A stretch of 64,000 bases of DNA, from NCBI GenBank assembly GCA_007258455.2, contig VDFB02047230.1, positions 157,426,635 through 157,490,634 of the forward strand, in the 5' to 3' direction. The translations under genes and the position numbers were made by a program. This stretch comes from Sequoia sempervirens. Lineage: Eukaryota > Streptophyta > Pinopsida > Cupressales > Cupressaceae. This document shows positions 36,919 through 48,010 of this stretch, piece after piece (within the stretch, counting starts at the first letter, position 1; every line of letters starts with the position of its first letter). The notes beneath the pieces are model-generated. The model saw nothing but the letters and a program-made list of their open reading frames with translations. It was not told the origin of the DNA and made no database searches.

Positions 36919-36981
36919 TGTAAAATCATTGTTAATCATTGTTAGAAAAATAACCACAAAATCCTCTTTAATTAAAGTAAT

Positions 36982-37479
36982 CCTTCTCGATATTTCAAGA
37001 CAAGATATTTCAGTTAATTTCTAAGAGAGATAATTTCACTATCCAAACAACCATCAATCTATTTACTGTATATAATTTCCCAGAATTCAAAATTTGAATG
37101 TAATGAAACTAACCATAATTACCAAAGATTTGCACCAAAATGTAGTACAAAATGAATTGTTTGATAGAAAACATGTTTTGTTAAACCAAATATACCCTTG
37201 ATATATTGATTTAAATAGCAAGGAAAGATCAAACTGGAGACAACAAGATAAAATTCATTAATTCACTTCAACAAACAATTGAAACCGGAATTCAACCACC
37301 AATTATAACTTCATTCTATTGATCTTCAAAAAGATTTTACAATATATTTCAAAATTTTGTCCTAATAGACATGTCCAAAAGTGTCTTTTCATTTACCCAC
37401 TTTTAACATAAATAAAAAATTCTTAATTATCGTTGTTTACATAGGATTACATAAAAGTAATGAAAGATGAGAAATATTA
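36982..37479. other. No gene seen
   Basis: About 500 bases of AT-rich sequence between the aspartic proteinase fragments and the end of the decayed reading frame. No additional proteinase exon was recognised here. Confidence 0.35.
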
Positions 37480-39390
37480 GATGTTGAAGTCCAGAGCACT
37501 TGAAAGATATGGAAGTTTGTTACTCATCATAAGGTACACGTGATCATTTAGATCTGGCAAGGTCCTCTCTCCATGATAGTATCTACAAGGCTTGGTACTT
37601 CACTGCAAGGCCTGATCTTTTGGGGGAGCTAGATATGTCTACTCCCATTGGTACACTGTGTAATCATGAGGCCATTTGTACTCTTGGATTTTTTTTGTAT
37701 TGACCAAGTGACTCTTCCATCTGTTGTCTAATAATGCTTTGCCATCTGTGATGAATCTTAAGTATCCAGCATCCAGTGCAATTATTCCATCCAAAGTTAA
37801 ATTGAGGTGGTGAAGATTTATCTCACTATCCTTCTATAAATTAGTGAGGTAGTTGGGAACAATTTTGATAAACTCATCTATCCAATCCTTGGAGCTTTTC
37901 ACTTGATCATCATCCCTTAGTATCTTAGGCACAAACCACTACTTTAGTGTGTGAAATGAATTCATTCTTGCCTTGATCTTTTTCTCTTTTGTAGATATGT
38001 ATTGAAATTCATCTATGACCATTTAGACCATTTTCTCAATAGGCTTTAAAGTTGTGGGGGCCTCAACACTCCTTTGTAAAAAAATTCACAAATTCGTTAA
38101 GGTGTGATGTACAGGTTGTCATTTCTTGAATAAGGGGTCCAATATAGGTACATGGGCCTTTATCTAATCAAGTGCTTGTGACAAGGAGACATAAGATTCA
38201 TACACAAAATTCCAACTTTTCCACAATTAGTTTAACCCTATGCTCCAAGATTTTTTCAAATACCCTAAGGGTTTCTCTCTTTGCTTTTTCCTTTGTTTCT
38301 TCATTAGTATTTTTCAACTTCTCAATTTCTTGTTTTAGCACATTTACTTGTTCAAAAGTGATTGCATCTGTATCAGTTTGGATGGCAGGGGGCTAGTATA
38401 CTATTGATTTTGTGCTTTGGGAAGGACCTACTCCCTTCAACTACTATTTCAATTTCACATTTTCTATGAATAACCTATTCACTTCATCATTTAGATCAGT
38501 CTATGCTTTCTCATATTTTGCCAATCTAAGCTTCATACCTCTAACTGCATCTATAGTAAATATTGTTGAGTGCATTATCATAGTAGCTACCTCCAATTCT
38601 AGTGTGTCTTGAAGTGTCTTTACCATGGCAATCCCTCTCATTTCTTTTACAACAACAAGAAATCTTGGTTTTTCTATTCTTTTTTGCTTTGTCAAAAAGG
38701 CTAGGGTTTCAATTCTTGGATTTTAACATGTGCCACTCATTCCCTCATTTGAATTAAATTCAAAAACCAACATGGGATCTTCTTAGCTTCTTACTTGATC
38801 CAATAAGAATATCTTTTTTAACTCCATCACAAGAATAATTAGTATATTGCTTTCAAAGACCAATTTTCTTACTTCTTGGGGGCTAATAGTAATTTTAGTA
38901 ATCTTGAGTTCTTCAAAAGTCTAGGAGCGACTCCTCAGTGCCCATCTTATTAACTTGGAGTCTCTCCTCAAATTCTTTCATTTTCATCTTAAACCACAAA
39001 TCCTTAAACTTGGGAGTTTGAATAAATTCATCACCTTTAATAAATCTAAGGGTAGCAATCACCCTTTCATCATCATGCACTTCTTGATCATTATGCCCAT
39101 GTACATCCACTCTTTCTTCTAGTTTGTGAGCATTAGTTGCAAGCTTAGGCAGTGGCTAATCAACTTCATCATCTTTAAAATTCAAAATTACATCGGCTAC
39201 CTCTTCAATATCCCCTACTCCTTCACTTATTTCATATGCCACTAAGGGCGACACTCCATGTGTCTTCTTCCTTTTAGGACTTGGTTTCTTAGGGGATGTT
39301 TCTAATTGTATTGTGGCAGTGTCTAGTAGGGACTCTGTGATTACAATGCCACTAGGTTTGATGGGAAACTTGGAGGGTTTTGAAGACTAA
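37480..39390 (-). pseudogene. Large decayed coding region, family unknown
   Basis: On the minus strand one can read a nearly continuous protein from 39390 to a stop at about 37480, broken by some ten stops and a few frameshifts. Segments are SGIVITESLLDTATIQLE and a lysine-rich SPKKPSPKRKK (near 39290), RFIKGDEFIQTPKFKDLWFK (near 39010), TLQDTLELEVATMIMHSTIF (near 38590), a coiled-coil-like EQVNVLKQEIEKLKNTNEET (near 38330), HLNLTLDGIIALDAGYLRFI (near 37770) and HGERTLPDLNDHVYLMMSNK (near 37530). Several stops fall where Q or R would fit. The region is interrupted at its upstream end by the solo LTR at 39391 and resumes at 51712-51905. I recognise no domain; it could be an accessory frame of a transposon or an old host gene. 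Confidence 0.55.
39386..39390. repeat. Target-site duplication ACTAA (left)
   Basis: ACTAA directly before the TG of the solo LTR is repeated exactly at 51712-51716 after its CA. Confidence 0.8.
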
Positions 39391-40466
39391 TGTAGTGTCC
39401 CTCCATTTCAACCATCCTTGGATCTCGAGTAAGTTGTTTATTTGTGTCTTGTGAAGTCATGTTGACCTTGTCGTTTGACGTTTTAATTTAATGGATAATA
39501 AAAAGTTTGATTTAGATTTTCGGTTGATTTTTGGGTTATGTGTATATTGTATATTTAAATTAGTGAATGATAAAAAGAGAATCTTGCTTGATTTAAGAGT
39601 TTAAAAATTAGAAATTTGATTTAGATGGGAAAGTATTTGTATATATATATATACACATATATATAATATTTATCTAATTATTCTTTCGTTGAATCAATCT
39701 CTTCATAAAATTCCATATTTTGTTCAGGATAATATGACCTTGACTGGAATAATAATAAATTATAAAAAAATAATAATAATAATAATAAGAGAAATATAAG
39801 TCCTTTTCTTTCATCTAGAGATTATTAACAGAGTATAATAATAATAAATAAATAATTTCAAATAAAGTAAAATAAATATTATTATTATTATTACTAAAAT
39901 AATATAAAGTATGGTTGACAATTTTGTGACAAGGGTTCAAAAGAAAAAAATGCAAATGAAAATATGTTTAATATTATCAATTCATTTCATTAATTATGTT
40001 TTTATATATATAATTTAATAATATGCAAATAATAAATGAAACTTATAGAAAAACATTTAAAAAAAATGCACCTACCTCTGCATGTACCCTCCACTTGTTG
40101 CAAGACATTTCCTCCAACATACCGCATGCCTTGTCTTAGCATCCTCATTCTGCGTGCTTCTCTACGTGGTACGAGGGCATTATTTTTGGAGGAGGCACCT
40201 TTCAGAAAGGGAAGGTCGATCATTCAGGAAAAAAAAAGATGAATAGATTGCTACTGTTAACAAAAAGAACGGAAAAATGTTTTATATCTAAACTGTGCCA
40301 TCCTCTTTTCCTCAGCATATGATCTACTATGGACGATGAAAGGTAAATTCTCTATCTCAGAATATCCATTTCTACTTGCAAGTGCAGAATAGCAAGGGTA
40401 CTTAGGTTTTCGGCTGAGAGTATTTGTTAGCTCTATAAATTGTTATATTTTTGGTTACAGACTCAC

Positions 40467-40471
40467 TGAAT
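40467..40471. repeat. Target-site duplication, left (TGAAT)
   Basis: TGAAT before the gag-only element corresponds to AGAAT at 42776-42780 after it, with one mismatch. Confidence 0.6.
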
Positions 40472-40807
40472 TGTTGGAAAATGAATCATGAGCCTCACCG
40501 TTTAATTGAAGATTCCATGCAACAGTTTTTAGTAAACAATTAATAAATGTTTGTATTTGCATGTTGCTGCATGTTGACTGTAATAGTCATCTGCATGCAT
40601 GAGCTATATTTAGAGTTGGTATGCAAAACCTCTATAAAAAGAGGTCATATGTAATGAATTGATTAATCAGAGGAATAAGAAGCTAAGCTCCTATGTTTGT
40701 GTGTAAAAAAAATTTGTGCTTCCTCTGTTTTATGTATTTGTGTTTTGTTTTAGTGTTTGCTACTCCTATGATTGTTTTAATGTTTTCCTAGGCTTTTGAA
40801 ATTTACA
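40472..40807 (+). repeat. 5' LTR of the gag-only element
   Basis: 336 bp, TG...CA. A TATA box (tctataaaaagagg, about 40631-40644) lies in the middle, in the position expected for the LTR promoter. Confidence 0.85.
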
Positions 40808-40809
40808 TT

Positions 40810-40821
40810 TGGTATCAGAGC
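40810..40821 (+). other. Primer-binding site of the gag-only element
   Basis: Exact TGGTATCAGAGC two bases after the LTR, matching initiator methionine tRNA. Confidence 0.9.
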
Positions 40822-41482
40822 TAGATAGATCGGAGGGTTAAAAATTTGTGCAGACTGAGAAGAAATCCAAAGGATCGTCATCGCCTAAGGATTGTTGTTG
40901 GATTGACTTGGAAGGATTGTATTAAGAAGAAATGTGCAGAGTTTAAAACAGGCGCAAGGATAGAGTCGTTGGTGTGAAGACTAAGTTGGCAGCCAAGTGC
41001 AGAATGTAAGAAAAGAGATTGCTATGTCGACTGAATTTTGGAAGGTTGTTGATTCATAGAAAAGAAGTTGCCATTATTTGATCACTGCAAAGCATGCTAC
41101 TGAAGTAATGGCTATAAGGAGATCGTGTGTTTAAAGTCAGCCCAGGCAATGAGGAGGTAAATGTAAGTTGAAAGATTGAAAAAAAAATTTAAAAAAAAAA
41201 TCCTTGAATTGCCCAAACTCTAAGGTGAGTAAGGGTTCACAAAATTTTTTGAAGATAGGTAGGTTTGAAGGAAGAAGCCGTCAGTTTTCAAAAGATAGAG
41301 TCATTGGAGTTGCTGTAAAAGAAATAAGTTGCTGTCGAAGAGATAAAGAGAAGCTTTAAGAAAAAAACCTCAGTAAGGAAGAAATAAAAGGTAAATAGAT
41401 TGCAAATTTTATTGTTTTTTTGTTTACAGTCAAGAATCACTATCAATTCTAGTTTTTAGGAGGAGTTTAAATTTTTGTTTCA

Positions 41483-42373
41483 ATGGGAAAGATTGGTAAA
41501 AAGTTGAAGAAAGAAACTGTAAATTTATTGTGTGAGAAAGATAGTTTGATAGAAGAATTAGTGAAGCTCAAAAAGTGTAATTCAGAATTGATAGATAAGT
41601 TAAAGGAGTTTTCAAAAGAAAGGTGTGATTATTTGTGTGAGAATGAAAATCTGGAAAAAGAATTAGAAAATGTGAAAAAGAAAAATGAAGAGCTAGAAGG
41701 TAGATTTGAAGCTGTTAAGAAAAAGGATGAAGATTTGGAGGGGAAGCTAAAGTTGTTGGAGAAAGAAAATGCATGTTTGAAATCAAAGTCATTGATGTGT
41801 GATGCTACATGTATGGGTGATGTAGCTAAAAAAAATTCATGTAAAGAATGTGATGTTGAAGATAAAGATGTGTCTGAAACTAATGTTTTTGCAGCATGTG
41901 AAGCTGACAACAAAGATTGGTTTGAAAAGAGAAAAGGTTTGAAAAAAAAAGGACAAAAAATGAGAGAGCCCATTCAGCCAGTTGTGAGGCCAAAGAATGA
42001 AGGCCTGGGATATGGTGAGAGAGATTGAAGTGATGTAACAAGTGTTACAAGTTCGTGCAAATCAGCTAGAAGTATGGAGTTTATGGAATGTTCTCATTGT
42101 CATAGGGGAGGACATAAAAAAGAGAAATGTTGGGATCTTCATCCCTGTACAATTTGTGGGTTGAAGAATCATTCAGAAAAATCATGTTGGAACAGAGAGT
42201 GGGGTGGACAATCTAAGAAAGATTGTATGAAAATTGACTATGGGTGGATCGATGGATCTAGTTGGAGGAAAGTTACAGGTATGTTTAAAAGGTTTTATAA
42301 ATCTAAATGTTGGCATGTTAAAAGGAATAAGGTGTCAAATGATCTAAGAGACAGTGAGTCTTCTCTATATTAG
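41483..42373 (+). CDS. Gag-like protein: long coiled coil plus two zinc knuckles, one in-frame TGA
   Basis: From the ATG at 41483 the first 181 residues are Lys/Glu-rich with heptad-like leucines (for example ENLEKELENVKKKNEELEGR), a coiled coil of about 110 residues. A single TGA at 42026-42028 follows GYGERD. The same frame then continues without a shift to 42373, with two CCHC knuckles: CSHCHRGGHKKEKC and CTICGLKNHSEKSC. An independent ATG at 42074 could start the second half. The knuckles are typical of retrotransposon gag and would bind RNA; the coiled coil could drive assembly. I do not see the UBN2-type capsid domain of ordinary Copia gag. The TGA may be an inactivating mutation or a read-through site. 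A 675-base leader with no coding frame precedes the ATG. Confidence 0.7.
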
Positions 42374-42467
42374 AGAAAGAATTTATGAAAGTCTGCACAC
42401 TGAGTTGTTCAGGTTCAGTCTTCAAAATTCAGTATTGTATTGTGAGTCTCAGCATCAAAGGGGAGTA

Positions 42468-42775
42468 TGTTGGAAAATGATGCATGAGCCTCACCGTTTA
42501 ATTGAAGATTCCATGCAACAGTTTTTAGTAAACAATTAATAAATGTTTGTATTTGCATGTTGCTGCATGTTGACTGTAACAGTCATGTGCATGCATGAGC
42601 TATATTTAGAGTTGGTATGCAAAACCTCTATAAAAAGAGGTCATATGTAATGAATTGATTAATCAGAGGAATAAGAAGCTAAGCTCCTATGTTTGTGTGT
42701 AAAAGATTTTTGTGCTTCCTCTATTTTCTGTATTTGTGTTTTGTTATTGTGTTTTCCTGAGGTTTAAAATCTACA
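42468..42775 (+). repeat. 3' LTR of the gag-only element
   Basis: 308 bp, preceded by the purine tract aaaggggagta and matching the 5' LTR almost throughout. It lacks the segment corresponding to about 40751-40785. Confidence 0.85.
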
Positions 42776-42780
42776 AGAAT

Positions 42781-44892
42781 ACTGGTTAGCTTTATGTACT
42801 TGGATATGGTTAATAATTATATTTAAAGAAGACAAGCTTGACATTCTTAGGCACCGATAGACTGCCCATCTAAGGTGTTTACTTTTTTATTGTTTCTTGT
42901 AAACCATGGACATTGAAAGAGAGAGAGGCTTGGTGGCCTGAGATCGTGAGACTAAACTGAACCTGCACTAGGCTTTATCTTTTCATTGCCTGGTAAACAA
43001 CAATGTTTATTTGCAATCATATCCCCTGCGCCATTTATCCTTATTGGGTATTCTGATTCTATACCCTTCTCCAATACTCTTCACCTGAAGGTTGAACCAA
43101 TTTTTTTCTTGATTGTGTCATTTTGCATCACCAATAGCCTATGTCGATATCATTCGTTGTTTAACCCTTTGGATGGTATTCGATATTTGCCTACTAAATT
43201 GAGGGTCATCTCATATAACATTTGTGGCATTCAACTTTGGCTTTTCATAAGCAAAAATTAATATAGTTGAACATCCTTTAATTTCCTTCCCCCTGAAATC
43301 AAAACTATTGTTTGGAAATACACAACTCTCACTGCAGTAGTGTGCATTCTTGTTCGGTGAAGGAAGCGTAATTACTAGTTTATTTGGGCTGGCCTGTTGA
43401 TTTTTTGTAGCTCGAAAGGTTGGATGTGGAATTGTTTTAAAGCAACTCTAGTTGGATATGCTTTAAATCACTTTAAAGCAACTCAAGTTAGATATTTTTT
43501 AAAGCAATTTGAGTTGGATTTTCAACAACAATAGTTTTTTATTCTTTAATAGAATGTTTCCGACTTTGTGAGGATAAGATAAATCCAAGAGTGATTTTAT
43601 GTGTAATTAAAGTCAAAGAAAGCAAGGATAGATTATTTCCTTGCACGCTCAGTAAAGCAGCTAAGCTCTATAAATGTAAGATTGTTGTAGCAAACTCATA
43701 TTGTATTTTCGAAAGAAAAGTTTGTTGTTAGGCTGAATAGAAGATTCAACATTTGCAGATTTTTCTCCGCATTGGGTTTCTTGGGTAAATTTGTGTTATT
43801 GTCTATTTGTGATTGGCTTCATGTTATTTTTGCTTCCGTTGTTATTAGTTGTTAATTAACCCAGTTGTGTTAATTGTTATAAATCAGATTTGTTTTTGTG
43901 AATTTATTGTGTAATTAATTTGTTGCTGGGTTATAGAAATTAACAGGGTCATTGTCACTGTGGAGCCTGAAGTTTGTCTCAAGTCACAGTTCCATAGGTA
44001 GTAATCCAGGTGAGACAATTAGAGAACTTAGTTTTTTTTTACAGAGCTTTATTGCTTTTGTCGCTGTCTTGCAAACTCCTGTGCCTCTATATTTGGCACT
44101 TGATGTATTATTGTCTCATAGTATTCCTTTACACTTTCATTGCAGTTCTATGATGATCACAGTTTAGGGTTATATTCATGGCCTTTGAGTCTTACACACA
44201 TAAAATGTGTCATTTTATTTTCTTTGGAGGGTGTATAAATCTTAAGCAATCTCCTTGAAACCATCGGCAATCTCTCCCTGCTGTTTTCTCGGGGCTCCTC
44301 CAAACTTCCTCTCACTGGTAATGACCTTTCACTTCTCCAATTTGACTAATTTGCAGCTTGAAAATAAGGCTTTGTCGAATGTTTTAGAGTATGTTTAATT
44401 AATTGAAAATAACTGCCATGATCCTAACAATGCGCATATTTAGGTTTTAACATAATGGTAACCTTTACCTTGCGTAGATAAGTATATTTCAGACAAATAA
44501 ACCTATTCTTCTTTCCAGTAAAAATCACACAATTCATGCATTTCTCCAGCTTAAATTGTCTTCTTCAAAAAAATTTAGAATTTACCAAGGCATGATATAC
44601 TGAACTGAAGTTATTTGGGTTTTACTTTTAATATTTATCATATCTGCAATATTCTTCTAAATCCCAAATATTCGATGAAACGAGAGCATGCGTAATTTAT
44701 GGGGAAGTGCATCGTTACAGACTAAATCCAAAACATGTTTAGAAAGCTATCTTATAGCCTATTATCATGGGGTGGACTTCAAGGGATCCCATAAAAGGCT
44801 CCACGTAATCCTCCTCTAAAAGTCCACTTTTATAAATAAAAAGCCTTTCTTGTAAATAAGGGCACTTAATTCCACGTCCATTTAACCATTTT
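42781..44892. other. No gene seen; possible solo Copia-type LTR ending near 43941
   Basis: The stretch 43560-43941 has the look of a Copia LTR end: a TATA-like ctctataaatg near 43664, then a T-rich transcribed part and the terminus gaaattaaca. No matching start, primer site or duplication could be fixed. The rest is AT-rich with short frames only. Confidence 0.3.
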
Positions 44893-47800
44893 TTAGTTCC
44901 TGCCAAAGGAACTATAGGCATGGCAAAATCCTAACTAGTTATTAATGTTTTGAATTTCAACCAATCAAAATTAATTATTTTCTTTTATACATTATATTTT
45001 AAGTTTTTTCTAAAGTTAAATGCATGTTTTTTAACTTTTCTAATTTTCAAAATTATTTTTCTTGAATATTATTGGCTAAAAATTTTAGGCGATAAGGGCG
45101 GATTATGCGGAATTGAGTATAATATTTTTTATTTTTCAATTTCATTGCTTTTTTTGAGGCATTTTTTTCGCCACTTCTCAACTAATAAACTAATATTTGC
45201 ACATTCAAATGTAAAAATTATGGCAAAGTTAAAGTTAGAAATGTTAATTTATAATAATTACAATATCATTCATAAAGCTCATTTTTATTTTGCAATTTTA
45301 TTGGTTTTTTTTTTGCCACTTCTCAACTAATATTTGCACATTCCCAAATGTAAAAATTATGACAAAATTAAAGATAAAAACTATTAATTCAAAATTAAAG
45401 ATAAAAACTATTAATTCAAAATTAAAGATAGAAACTATTAATTTATAATAAAATAATAATTGTTTTTGGAATAACTTGATATTTAAAATCAACTATTTAA
45501 GATAAATATTTATTAATCCATTATTATAGTTAATATTGATTCATTATTATAGTTAAAATTTATTTGTTAAGATAAATGTTTAGGAGGAAGATAAATTTAT
45601 TATTGATTGTTTAATTATTATAGTTAAGATAAATTTCAATACATTTTTAATATTTTTATTATTAAAGTTCTTATCATTATTTCATGTATAATTTTATATG
45701 GGTTAATTTTTTATATTTGGATTTTTCTAAATTATTTATGCAAATTTATTTAAGATAAAGTAACAAATTTAAATATATTTTTATATTTTCTATTTTATCA
45801 AAAAAGTAAAATTCATTAAATATTTTAAATAATTTTGCATAAATAATTTAAAAATTATGAAAAAATTAATAAAATTATTTATTTATTATGAAAGCATAGA
45901 TATTTATTAGAAAAAATTATATAAAATAAATTAAATACAATACAATCAATATTTATATAAAATAATATCATATAAATCCTAAGCAAATAGAATAAATTTA
46001 TTAACATATAACAAATATATTATAAAATAAACAACAATACATAAATAAATTAAAATTAATTATTAACAAATTTAATATATACTTTTTGAAAACTAACGTT
46101 AGTAGTTTTGAATGGGATAACCTATGGGAGTTGTTAAATTATGACAAAATTAAAGATAGAAACTATTAATTTATAATAAAATAATAACTGTTTTTGGAAT
46201 AACTTGATATTTGAACTAAAGGTACTACCTTTATCTTAACTCATTATTAATAATTCTGTTTTTGACAAATGAGAGTTCTTTTTTTTTAATTGAAAAAATA
46301 TTTATGTATTGTTAAAATAACATGCAAAATATATAACAAAACATATTTCACAAATTAATTTTCTCAAATATAATTGGCAGTTTTTGCTGATATAAGCGAT
46401 TTATGTGGACCCATTATCATAGTTGCAACTATCTTTTGGACATTTCATGGAATATTTATTTCGCTTGTAGGTTATTTATATATATTATTTATTTAATAAG
46501 ATGTATAAGCTAGTTATATAACATTCGGTTCCCATGTGTTCAAGTATGAGTCCATCTTGTTAGTTCCTACCAAAGGAACTATAGGCATAGAAAAATCCTA
46601 ACTAGTTATTAATGTTTTGAATTTCAACCAATCAAAACTAATTATTTTCTTTTATACGTTATATTTGAAGTTTTTTCTAAAGTTAAATGCATGTTTTTTC
46701 ACTTTTCTAATTTTCAAAATTATTTTTCTTGAATATTATTGGCTAAAAATTTTAGGCCATAAGGGCGATTTATGCGGAATTGAGTATAATATTTTTTATT
46801 TTTCAATTTCTTTTTTTTTTTGAGGCATTTTTTTCACCACTTCTCAACTAATAAACTAATATTTGCACATTCAAATGTAAAAATTATGGCAAAATTATAG
46901 TTAGAAATGTTAATTTATAATAATTACAATATCATTCATAAAGCTCATTTTTATTTTGCAATTTTATTGGTTTTTTTTTTTGCCACTTCTCAACTAATAT
47001 TTGCACATTCCCAAATGTAAAAATTATGACAAAATTAAAAATAGAAAATATTAATTCAAAATTAAAGATAAAAACTATTAATTCAAAATTAAAGATAGAA
47101 ACTATTAATTTATAATAAAATAATAATTGTTTTTGGAATAACTTGATATTTGAAATCAACTATTTAAGATAAATATTTATTAATCCATTATTATAGTTAA
47201 TATTGATTCATTATTATAGTTAAAATTTATTTGTTAAGATAAATGTTTAGGAGGAAGATAAATTTATTATTGATTGTTTAATTATTATAGTTAAGATAAA
47301 TTTCAATACATTTTTAATATTTTTATTATTAAAGTTCTTATCATTATTTCATGTATAATTTTATATGGGTTAATTTTTTATATTTGGATTTTTTAAAATT
47401 ATTTATGCAAATTTATTTAAGATAAAGTAACAAATTTAAATATATTTTTTTATATTTTCTATTTTATCAAAAAATTAAAATTCATTAAATATTTTAAATA
47501 ATTTTGCATAAATAATTTAAAAATTATGAAAAAATTAATAAAATTATTTATTTATTATGAAAGCATAGATATTTATTAGAAAAAATTATATAAAATAAAT
47601 TAAATACAATACAATCAATATTTATATAAAATAATATCATATAAATCCTAAACAAATAGAATAAATTTATTAACATATAACAAATATATTATAAAATATA
47701 CAACAATACATAAATAAATTAAAATTAATTATTAACAAATTTAATATATACTAATTAATTATTAACAAATTTAATATATACTTTTTGAAAACTAACGTTA

Positions 47801-48010
47801 GTAGTTTTGAATGGGATAACCTATGGGAGTTGCTAAATTATGACAAAATTAAAGATAGAAACTATTAATTTATAATAAAATAATAACTATTTTTGAAATA
47901 ACTTGATATTTGAACTAAAGGCACTACCTTTATCTTAACTCGTTATTAATAATTCTTTTTTTGACAAATGAGAGTTCTTTTTTTTTAATTGAAAAAATAT
48001 TTATGTATTG
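44893..48010. repeat. Pair of direct 1.4-kb AT-rich repeats
   Basis: Copy 1 spans about 44893-46311 and copy 2 about 46560-48010, with 250 bases between them. Both begin ttagttcct, followed by a small palindrome (TAGTTCC...GGAACTA), and end at aaatatttatgtattg. They are nearly identical over their length, apart from a short internal duplication in copy 2 near 47710-47775. Each contains a 27-bp unit three times (about 45361-45440 and 47032-47112). No coding frame is believable, and no primer site or polypurine tract shows that they are LTRs. Confidence 0.8.

Larger units (their letters stand above)
35724..36981. repeat. Tandem duplication of a 638-bp unit
   Basis: Copy 1 is 35724-36361 and copy 2 starts at 36362 and matches until about 36981. 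Both begin ttaggaaaggtgatac. The copies are nearly identical, with a few substitutions. Both carry aspartic proteinase exons on the minus strand, with the same in-frame stop, so the duplication came after the gene copy was already broken. Confidence 0.88.
40472..42775 (+). mobile_element. 2.3-kb gag-only LTR retrotransposon (TR-GAG type)
   Basis: LTRs at 40472-40807 and 42468-42775 begin TGTTGGAAAATG and end TACA. They are nearly identical except for about 29 bases missing from the right copy and a handful of substitutions, so this is one of the youngest insertions in the window. TGGTATCAGAGC (40810-40821) is the primer-binding site, and the purine-rich aaaggggagta precedes the right LTR. The only coding frame (41483-42373) encodes a coiled coil and two zinc knuckles; there is no protease, reverse transcriptase or integrase. 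This structure fits the TR-GAG class of non-autonomous elements described in plants. It would need the enzymes of a Copia partner. Confidence 0.85.

Noticed and set aside
41629..41973. Phe/Ser-rich minus-strand frame of 114 codons
   Set aside because: Antisense of the Lys/Glu-rich coiled coil of the gag-only element.
44893..44916. Palindrome TAGTTCC...GGAACTA as a Helitron 3' hairpin
   Set aside because: It lies at the start of the repeat, no CTRR end or TC start was found, and no A/T insertion site can be shown.
45298..45492. Minus-strand frame with repeated FNFELIVFI residues (also at 46932-47159)
   Set aside because: Produced by the 27-bp AT-rich repeat; not a membrane protein.
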